This document shows, in pieces, positions 38,062 through 43,974 of a DNA stretch of 43,974 bases (position 1 is the first letter of the stretch; each line of letters begins with the position of its first letter). The stretch lies in NCBI GenBank assembly GCA_028388995.1, contig JAOEQC010000009.1, forward strand, positions 1 to 43,974, read 5' to 3'. A program made the position numbers and the translations under genes. Source of the DNA: Ascidiaceihabitans sp. GTDB lineage: Bacteria; Pseudomonadota; Alphaproteobacteria; Rhodobacterales; Rhodobacteraceae. The notes under the pieces are model-generated. The model did not search any database, was not told the DNA's origin, and was given only the letters and a program-made list of their open reading frames with translations.

Positions 38062-38313
38062 ATGTGTATTACTCCGATGGCAGCAGCATTTGGTTTTCTT
38101 TCAATGGCAGCGACAGCAGACCCTTTTGATGGCTTTTGGAGCGGCACCGCAGAATGTAACCCAATACGTAAAGAGGGAATTCCAATTTTTAATAACGAGT
38201 GGGTTAGTGTAATGGATGACAAAATTTGCACGATGGTCCGCGCCACTCTAATTCGGGATATGGAAAAAACGGTGCTTTACGATTTTGAGTGTAATTCCAA
38301 AGGAACGGTCTAG
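38062..38313 (+). CDS. Small secreted protein of unknown function, possibly truncated
   Basis: 83 aa. A short signal peptide (MAAAFGFLSMAATA, with the start perhaps at the second Met) is followed by a Cys-containing mature part beginning DPFDGFWSGTAEC. I do not recognise the family. After the TAG (38311-38313) the same frame runs on for 32 codons, NGCRILFSITSRGQLLVYNQ and further, ending LRERCK at a TGA at 38410-38412. The continuation has protein-like composition and extra cysteines that could pair, so the TAG may be a recent nonsense codon. Confidence 0.5.
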   Translation: MCITPMAAAFGFLSMAATADPFDGFWSGTAECNPIRKEGIPIFNNEWVSVMDDKICTMVRATLIRDMEKTVLYDFECNSKGTV

Positions 38314-38686
38314 AATGGTTGCCGCATTTTGTTTTCGATTACCTCAAGAGGTCAATTACTAGTTTATAACCAAGGCCACGTAGCTTTGCGTGAGCGCTGT
38401 AAATGATATAGCATAACTCCATACAAAACATGGTTTTAAAGGTCGGTAGACATAGGCACTTACTGACTTCTGACCCGAATACGCTCATGGCTTTTTTAGA
38501 CGTTTTTGATTGGGCTAAATCCCCGTCTGTGCACAATATTTAAGCACCGTCAGAAAATCAGCGTGCACTCCTTTGTTTGATCTACTTCGCGTAATAACAC
38601 TTGGCAGAAGGTCAGCCTCGCGTTAGCCTCTTTGATGTCGAAACACCGCACCTTAGCTGTCAGTTTCGCATACTTGGGAGAGTACA
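38314..38686. other. Intergenic region before the TRAP transporter genes
   Basis: The first 100 bp may be the lost C-terminus of the secreted protein. A 37-codon frame at 38430-38543 (MVLKVGRHRHLLTSDPNTLM) lacks a clear ribosome binding site and is unrecognised. The rest probably holds the dctP promoter; I see no RNA gene. Confidence 0.35.
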
Positions 38687-39703
38687 ATGAACAAATTCAT
38701 ATTGGGTGCTGTTGCATCCACAGTCTCGTTTACATTCGCACTGGAAGCGGCTGCGACCGAATGGAACGTATCTGTCTGGGGCAAGCGCCGCGCATTTACC
38801 GAGCACGTTGAGAAGCTGGCTGAGTTGGTCTCGGAGAAGACCAATGGCGAGTTCACAATGAACGTGAGCTATGGCGGTCTGTCCAAGAACCGTGAAAACC
38901 TTGATGGAATCAGCATTGGTGCATTTGAGATGGCACAGTTCTGTGCTGGTTATCATCGCGACAAAAACCGTGTTGTAACTGTTTTGGAGCTACCATTCTT
39001 GGGCGTTGAAAACTTAGCGCAAGAAGTTGCGGTGTCCGCCGCAGTTTACGCACACCCAGCTGCGGCTGAGGAAATGGCGCAATGGAACGCTAAGCTGTTG
39101 ATGACCTCACCTATGCCACAATACAACTTGGTCGGTACAGGCGAGCCTAGGCAGACTTTAGCTGACTTTGAAGGTATGCGCGTTCGTGCAACCGGTGGTA
39201 TCGGCAAAGCATTCTCGGCGGTTGGTGGTGTTCCAACATCTGTAACAGCGACTGAAGCATACCAAGCCATGGAAGGTGGATTGGTCGATACGGTTGCGTT
39301 TGCACAGCACGCGCACCTGTCATTTGGCACAATCAATCAAGCGACTTGGTGGACTGCTAACCTGAACCCAGGCACCGTGAACTGCCCAGTTGTTGTGAAC
39401 ATCGATGCTTATGATGATCTCTCTGATGCAGAACGTAAAGCACTTGATAGCTCAATCCCAGAAGCGTTGGATCACTATTTGGCCAACTACGGTGAATTGT
39501 TGGGCCGTTGGGATGCTGTGTTGGAAGAAAAAGGCGTTCAAAAGGTTGAAATCAGCGATGATGTTATCGCCGAGTTCCGCGCGAAGGCCGCTGATCCGAT
39601 CCGCGACGAGTGGATCGCAGACATGGAAGCGCAAGGCCTACCAGGCCAAGAGCTATATGACCTAGTTGTGAAGACCTTGGCAAAAGCCAAAGCCGCAAAC
39701 TGA
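38687..39703 (+). CDS. dctP: TRAP transporter solute-binding protein (DctP family)
   Basis: 338 aa with a signal peptide (FILGAVASTVSFTFALEAAA). The conserved Arg of DctP proteins that grips a carboxylate is in FEGMRVRATGG. It catches an organic acid in the periplasm for DctQM. GGGAGAG precedes the ATG. A hairpin separates it from dctQ, consistent with the binding protein being made in excess. The substrate cannot be told from sequence. Confidence 0.9.
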   Translation: MNKFILGAVASTVSFTFALEAAATEWNVSVWGKRRAFTEHVEKLAELVSEKTNGEFTMNVSYGGLSKNRENLDGISIGAFEMAQFCAGYHRDKNRVVTVLELPFLGVENLAQEVAVSAAVYAHPAAAEEMAQWNAKLLMTSPMPQYNLVGTGEPRQTLADFEGMRVRATGGIGKAFSAVGGVPTSVTATEAYQAMEGGLVDTVAFAQHAHLSFGTINQATWWTANLNPGTVNCPVVVNIDAYDDLSDAERKALDSSIPEALDHYLANYGELLGRWDAVLEEKGVQKVEISDDVIAEFRAKAADPIRDEWIADMEAQGLPGQELYDLVVKTLAKAKAAN

Positions 39704-39720
39704 GCATTTATTCCTATCAA

Positions 39721-39750
39721 TAGGCCGTCCCGTACATTCGGGGCGGCCTA
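39721..39750 (+). promoter_or_regulatory. Intercistronic hairpin between dctP and dctQ
   Basis: TAGGCCGTCCCG pairs with CGGGGCGGCCTA, 12 bp with one G-U, around a 6-nt loop. No T run follows. Such hairpins protect the upstream mRNA or partially stop transcription, raising the DctP to DctQM ratio. Confidence 0.65.
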
Positions 39751-39783
39751 ACTATCTGAGATATACTCGGGGGGAGTAGACCA

Positions 39784-40413
39784 ATGGCGGGATCAGCTGC
39801 GGTACTGGAGGATTCCAGTCTGCTTAGTAGATTGGATCGGGCATTGTTGCCGCTGGAGCGTTTCTGCGCTTTGATCAGCGGCCTTGCGATTTTTTCACTA
39901 ATGTTCTTGGCCGCGTACTCCGTCACGACCCGCAAATTCTTTGGTGCTCCGATGATGGGCTATGTTGACTTGATTGAGAGTGCGATGCCAATTATCGCGA
40001 TTATGGGCGTGGCCTATGTACAACGCGACGGCACGCACATCCGCATGGATATGCTGGTTTCCAAGTTACGTGGTCGAACTCTTTGGTTGTTTGAGTTGAT
40101 TTCGGTCTTAATGATCTTGATCCTCATGGTTGCTCTGACTTGGGGATCTTGGGATCACTTCATGCGTTCTTTCGACTGTGCACGCCCGCTGTGTAGTAAA
40201 GACAGCACCACGGATATCTATCTGCCACTTTGGCCATCAAAACTGGTTGTTCCGTTCGCGTTTGGCGTCTTATCACTACGTTTGTTATTACAGGCATGGG
40301 GTTTTGCGCGCGCATTTGTGTTCGGCCTCGAAAACCCTGCTGGTGTCCCACTGAACTTGACGGTGGCTGAACAGGCGGCAATCGAAGCACGCGCACTTGA
40401 GGGAGCTGACTGA
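39784..40413 (+). CDS. dctQ: TRAP transporter small permease (DctQ family)
   Basis: 209 aa with four predicted membrane segments, among them LISGLAIFSLMFLAAYSV and FELISVLMILILMVALTW. The C-terminal tail is longer than usual. Its stop overlaps the dctM start as TGATG, showing translational coupling. Confidence 0.88.
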   Translation: MAGSAAVLEDSSLLSRLDRALLPLERFCALISGLAIFSLMFLAAYSVTTRKFFGAPMMGYVDLIESAMPIIAIMGVAYVQRDGTHIRMDMLVSKLRGRTLWLFELISVLMILILMVALTWGSWDHFMRSFDCARPLCSKDSTTDIYLPLWPSKLVVPFAFGVLSLRLLLQAWGFARAFVFGLENPAGVPLNLTVAEQAAIEARALEGAD

Positions 40414-41816
40414 TGGATAGCATTTCAATTGGGTTGTGGGTCAGTGGCGGTATGTTGGTCATGGTGCTATTAGGTATGCGCGTTGCTTTCGCCGCAGGCA
40501 TGGCTGGTTTTGTAGGTCTCGTTTGGCTGCGATGGAATGGGTACGACTATGACCCTGAAAAATTTGGAAAAGCTCTGCAGGTCAGTGTGCGCATTGCAGG
40601 CCTAACACCTCAGTCAAAAGTCAGTGCCAATGTTTTATCTTTGATTCCTGTATTTATTTTGATCGGGTATTTGGCTTATTACGCAAAGCTTACCACCGCT
40701 TTGTTCGAGGCGTGTAAACGTTGGTTTGCTTGGGTTCCGGGCGGCTTGGCCGTGTCAACAGTATTTGCGACCGCAGGTTTTGCAGCGGTGTCTGGTGCAT
40801 CTGTTGCTACGGCCGCTGTTTTTGCTCGCATCGCGATCCCCGAAATGCTGAAGATCGGGTATAACAAACAATTTGCAGCCGGTGTTGTTGCAGCAGGAGG
40901 TACGCTCGCCTCGCTTATTCCACCGTCAGCAATTCTTGTAATCTATGCGATCATTGTTGAACAAGACGTGGGAAAGCTCTTGCTTGCAGGTTTTATTCCA
41001 GGCGCGTTTTCTGCAATTGTTTATGCTGTTTTGATTATTGGCATTGCGATGACATTTAAAAATGTGGGCCCCCCAGTTAGAGGATTTACATGGAAGCAGC
41101 GCTTTGAATCTTTGCCACCTGCTTTGCCAATTGTTTTGGTCGTCGTGATCATTATTTTCTTTGTCTATAATCCTTTTGGTGACGCTTGGGGTACCCCAAC
41201 TGAGGGTGGCGCGATTGGTGCGTTCATCGTGTTTATGATGGCGTTGTATCGCGGCATGCGTTGGGGTCAGCTGAAAGAGGCATTGCTTGAAACAGCCAAA
41301 CTAACTGTGATGATCTTCACCATCATTTGGGGTGTTTTGATCTATGTACGCTTCCTTGGGTTCGCAAAACTGCCGGATGCGTTTTCAGACTGGATCGTTT
41401 CGTTGGATATGGCCCCACTTGTCATCCTGATCTGTATACTATTGGCTTATGCCGTCTTGGGTATGTTCATGGATGCAATTGGAATGCTGCTGCTGACTTT
41501 GCCCGTGGTTTACCCAGCCGTCATGGCATTGAACGGTGGCGAATACGTTACTGCAGCTGACAGTGCGTTTGGAATGTCTGGCCCGATGTGTGCTATTTGG
41601 TTTGGGATATTGGTGGTTAAAATGGCTGAGTTCTGTTTGATAACGCCACCCATTGGTCTAAACTGCTTTGTCGTTGCAGGTGTGCGTGATGACTTAACTG
41701 TTCAGGATGTATTCAAGGGTGTGATGCCTTTCTTCTTAGCCGATGCTGTGACGATCGCGCTGTTGGTATCGTTTCCTGGAATAGTTCTTTGGTTGCCATC
41801 TTTGGTTGGAAGCTAA
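40413..41816 (+). CDS. dctM: TRAP transporter large permease (DctM family)
   Basis: 467 aa with about 12 hydrophobic segments. The family stretches ATAGFAAVSGASVATAAVFARI, GGTLASLIPPSAILVIYAI and LITPPIGLNCFVVAG are visible in order. It carries the substrate with Na+ coupling. It starts with one-base overlap with dctQ and is followed by a hairpin terminator. Confidence 0.92.
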   Translation: MDSISIGLWVSGGMLVMVLLGMRVAFAAGMAGFVGLVWLRWNGYDYDPEKFGKALQVSVRIAGLTPQSKVSANVLSLIPVFILIGYLAYYAKLTTALFEACKRWFAWVPGGLAVSTVFATAGFAAVSGASVATAAVFARIAIPEMLKIGYNKQFAAGVVAAGGTLASLIPPSAILVIYAIIVEQDVGKLLLAGFIPGAFSAIVYAVLIIGIAMTFKNVGPPVRGFTWKQRFESLPPALPIVLVVVIIIFFVYNPFGDAWGTPTEGGAIGAFIVFMMALYRGMRWGQLKEALLETAKLTVMIFTIIWGVLIYVRFLGFAKLPDAFSDWIVSLDMAPLVILICILLAYAVLGMFMDAIGMLLLTLPVVYPAVMALNGGEYVTAADSAFGMSGPMCAIWFGILVVKMAEFCLITPPIGLNCFVVAGVRDDLTVQDVFKGVMPFFLADAVTIALLVSFPGIVLWLPSLVGS

Positions 41817-42136
41817 TGCTCTGGAGGGATGATTTCTTTTAAGAAAATCATATGAAGGATTTATGAACTTGTGGTCAAAGAGCCGTTAAAAATCGTTAAT
41901 TCTGACTTTTTTTGATCGTCATTAAAGTCAGATTTTCAACTATGAATTCCCCACTTTCTAGAGGGTACTGATAATGAATTTATCGAAGTGGCCACTTTCG
42001 ACGTGGTGTTTTCAATGGTAACCAAAAGTGTTTTTCGGGTAGGTCGTTTAATGTTTCAATGTTTGAAAGTTACGAACTTGCTAAAATTATTTTTTTGAGC
42101 ATCCTTTGGGTACCTTTGTCAAAGTTAGGTTCCGAG
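41817..42136. other. Intergenic region between dctM and the potassium channel gene
   Basis: AT-rich, about 320 bp. It contains an imperfect hairpin right after dctM (ATGATTTCTT...AAGAAAATCAT), a clear terminator at 41901-41937 and a 12-bp palindrome AAGTGGCCACTT at 41986-41997 that may be an operator of the channel gene. The track's extra 26 channel codons (from 42059) fall here. Confidence 0.5.
41901..41937 (+). terminator. Terminator downstream of dctM
   Basis: TCTGACTTT and AAAGTCAGA form a perfect 9-bp stem followed by TTTTC, about 85 bp after the dctM stop. Confidence 0.65.
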
Positions 42137-43054
42137 ATGTCTAAATATTTATCCGTACAGAAAAGACTACATCAAATTCTCGAGAGGGCTGATTTTGGTG
42201 ATAGCATTAGCAGAAGAACTGATATGTTTTTAACAGTCCTAGTCATCGTTAATGTCATATCAGTTACTTTGGAGTCAGTACCACAAATTTATGAAGCGCA
42301 AAGTAAGACTTTTGCAAACTTAGAGATGTTTAGTGTCGCAGTTTTTACGTTAGAATACTTTGCTAGATTATGGACTGCACCCGCCAAAGAGCACCCTAAC
42401 ATAGGGTTTGTCCTCTCGTGTAAGTGTCGACTAAAGTACATTTTCAGCTTTGGTGGGATTATTGACCTTTTATCAATATTGCCGTTTTATATGCGATCGT
42501 TTTTCCCATATTTAGATTTAAGAGTTTTGCGAGCATTAAGGCTCTTACGAATCTTAAAGTTATCAAATTACAATTCAGCAATGGAAGACCTCTTTGAGGC
42601 CGTATTCGAAGAGAGAAAGTCACTTTATGCTGCTGTATACCTTTTTGTTATAGTTTTTATCGTTTCTTCATCGCTGATGTATTTTGCTGAGAACAGGACG
42701 CATCCAACAGGTTTCAAATCAATTCCGGACTCTATGTATTGGGCTCTGATAACATTAACGACGGTCGGTTACGGTGATGTGACCCCAATTACTGCGGCTG
42801 GGAAGTTTATCGCTGTGGCTTCGGCAGTTTTGGGAGTCGTTGTGGTTGCCTTGATCACTGGTATTGTCGCTTCCTCTTTTAACGCTCAAATGGAAAGAAG
42901 AAAAATTATTTTTGAGGATCAGGTACGCAAAGCACTGCTAGACGGTATTTTAGATAACTCTGAAAAAGAAGACCTTGAAGAACTTAGAAAACAGTTTGGT
43001 ATGTCTAAACGACGAGCTGACGCGCTGGTCAAACAAATAAAGAATGTGCGATGA
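42137..43054 (+). CDS. Voltage-gated potassium channel (six-segment Kv type)
   Basis: 305 aa from the start chosen here. The S4 voltage sensor (RVLRALRLLRILKL, about 129-142) has regularly spaced arginines, and the pore has the K+ filter TVGYGD (209-214). The cytoplasmic tail is a charged helix (EKEDLEELRKQFGMSKRRAD). The track starts 26 residues earlier at an ATG with no ribosome binding site; ATG 42137 (MSKYLSVQKRLHQIL) has AGG seven bases upstream and gives the usual family start. Base composition is noticeably more AT-rich than the genes to the left, hinting at transfer. Confidence 0.85.
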   Translation: MSKYLSVQKRLHQILERADFGDSISRRTDMFLTVLVIVNVISVTLESVPQIYEAQSKTFANLEMFSVAVFTLEYFARLWTAPAKEHPNIGFVLSCKCRLKYIFSFGGIIDLLSILPFYMRSFFPYLDLRVLRALRLLRILKLSNYNSAMEDLFEAVFEERKSLYAAVYLFVIVFIVSSSLMYFAENRTHPTGFKSIPDSMYWALITLTTVGYGDVTPITAAGKFIAVASAVLGVVVVALITGIVASSFNAQMERRKIIFEDQVRKALLDGILDNSEKEDLEELRKQFGMSKRRADALVKQIKNVR

Positions 43055-43118
43055 CTTTATTAAGTTGAAAACTTTGCTGATTGGGTAATGTTGTCTGTAG
43101 GAATCTGTGCGTACTGCA

Positions 43119-43796
43119 TCATGTCTTTTTTATAACAAAGGTCGTGTCAAAAGGAAGGTCAGCATGTTCGACACAGACGGCTGTATCAATGAGAGTGTTG
43201 CAGCGGTTCAAGATACTGTACTTATTCGCATAAAAAATGTTTCCACTTGAAATATGTGTAGAGTAATCAGTCTGAAGATTAAAAATTAACATTTTTTTGG
43301 TCTTGGACCAACATTCAGTTAAGTTTTTAAAGATATGGTTTTCCCAATCTAAAGCGTTGTGAGTAGCAGCAAGATTATATGTTCCAGACATCAAGCACAC
43401 GTCCATATCACTGTGTGGTTTTGACCCGACAGTAAATTTAGCCCAACTCAAGTTGCAGTTTTCTGTGCAATAGTCTATCAAATCTGTTGAGATGTCGGTG
43501 CCAAAATAACGCATTTTTTTAGGGTTATATTCTGTGGCGATGTAATCTGCCAGAGCACCGTAACCACATCCTATGTCACATATAGTTAACTCTAAATTAT
43601 TTTGGAGTTTAAATATTTCTTTTGTCATAATCGCAAAGCGCAATTCTTGCCGAGCTTTGCTTATCCAGTAACTTCCCTCAGCAGTGGCACCATATTTCTT
43701 AAATCGACGATTGTATTTACCTTCCAACTCTTCATCGAAGGATTTTCTGATTTTGAACAAAGACCCTCTTCCTGCTAAATTAGATAAACTAGCCAA
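43119..43796 (-). CDS. Class I SAM-dependent methyltransferase
   Basis: 225 aa. The SAM-binding motif I is ICDIGCGYGALADYI, followed by the acidic YFGTDIS. Substrate unknown. The only usable start is a TTG; the frame is closed by a TGA 21 bases upstream and the next Met is about 57 residues in. The N-terminal basic helix (FKIRKSFDEELEGKYNRRF) may hold partner contacts. The gene is AT-rich like its neighbours, suggesting an accessory segment, perhaps for modification of a polysaccharide or small molecule. Confidence 0.75.
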   Translation of the reverse strand: MASLSNLAGRGSLFKIRKSFDEELEGKYNRRFKKYGATAEGSYWISKARQELRFAIMTKEIFKLQNNLELTICDIGCGYGALADYIATEYNPKKMRYFGTDISTDLIDYCTENCNLSWAKFTVGSKPHSDMDVCLMSGTYNLAATHNALDWENHIFKNLTECWSKTKKMLIFNLQTDYSTHISSGNIFYANKYSILNRCNTLIDTAVCVEHADLPFDTTFVIKKT

Positions 43797-43916
43797 TTTA
43801 TGGCCTAATATTCCTCAACTAAATGTAATATATGTATGATATCAAATCCATTCAAAAAGAAATTAAATCCTGATTTTTCATGAAACGTCATTAAGGTAGA
43901 TAGAAGCGATATTCGG

Positions 43917-43974
43917 ATGAAAAACTTTACGTTGATCAGTTTGTTACTCTTAACGACGAATGCAGTCACATATT
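43917..43974 (+). CDS. Start of a secreted or membrane protein, cut by the window edge
   Basis: From ATG 43917 an open frame MKNFTLISLLLLTTNAVTY runs off the window. It has the shape of a signal peptide. No good ribosome binding site is seen, so this is tentative. Confidence 0.4.
   Translation, partial: MKNFTLISLLLLTTNAVTY

Noticed and set aside
37823-43876. Near-identical strings TTAAATCCTGAT at about 37824 and 43864, as possible mobile-element ends.
   Set aside because: Only 12 bp match, in AT-rich gaps, with no transposase and no matching flanks.

Overview
The window looks like a chromosomal stretch from a marine alphaproteobacterium of the Roseobacter group (Rhodobacterales). This is inferred from gene content and protein style, not from a marker gene: a CarD regulator, an SUV3-type helicase followed by an S4 protein and a 7Fe ferredoxin, cobS/cobT, SitABCD, a DctPQM TRAP transporter and several small-molecule catabolic operons. 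There is no rRNA, tRNA, CRISPR array, phage or insertion sequence that I can recognise.

Layout. 1-2.6 kb: a Rieske (VanA-like) oxygenase behind a perfect 16-bp palindrome, a decayed membrane dipeptidase gene and a DksA/TraR-type zinc finger. 2.7-6.6 kb: oligoendopeptidase F, an alpha/beta hydrolase with an SCP2 protein, and a secreted TPR protein. 6.6-11 kb: a housekeeping block (SUV3-like helicase, S4 protein, FdxA, CarD). 11-13 kb: divergent cobS and cobT. 12.9-17 kb: an 832-aa membrane protein with secretion/pilus-like ends, and metY. 17-18 kb: a heavily damaged glycosyltransferase-like gene. 18.3-27 kb: a tightly coupled catabolic operon (hydantoinase A and B, FAD oxidoreductase, HpcH aldolase, aminotransferase pseudogene, uronate-dehydrogenase-like enzyme) with a LysR gene upstream. 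27.2-30.6 kb: sitABCD manganese/iron importer. 30.6-34.8 kb: rhodanese (truncated), GST, MmgE/PrpD, threonine aldolase and a 2-oxoglutarate dioxygenase. 34.9-37.5 kb: adk and acs. 38-42 kb: a small secreted protein and a TRAP transporter. 42-44 kb: an AT-rich end with a potassium channel, a methyltransferase and a cut-off secreted protein.

How the genes work together. The 18-26 kb operon reads as a ring-opening, amine-removing, aldol-cleaving and aldehyde-oxidising route for an unknown cyclic amide or amino acid. The 31-34.7 kb operon pairs an Asp/Asn-hydroxylase-like dioxygenase with a threonine aldolase, which suggests hydroxylation followed by retro-aldol cleavage. Both are inferences.

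The most striking pattern is gene decay. At least four genes carry disabling lesions that can be read directly from the DNA: the dipeptidase (nonsense codon plus a missing HxD metal motif), the glycosyltransferase-like gene (three frameshifts and one nonsense codon), the aminotransferase (about 30 codons deleted plus a 2-bp frameshift) and the rhodanese (Trp to TGA near the end). A fifth small gene is suspect. No wholly new system is proven here; the two operons and the 832-aa fusion protein are the best candidates for undescribed biology.
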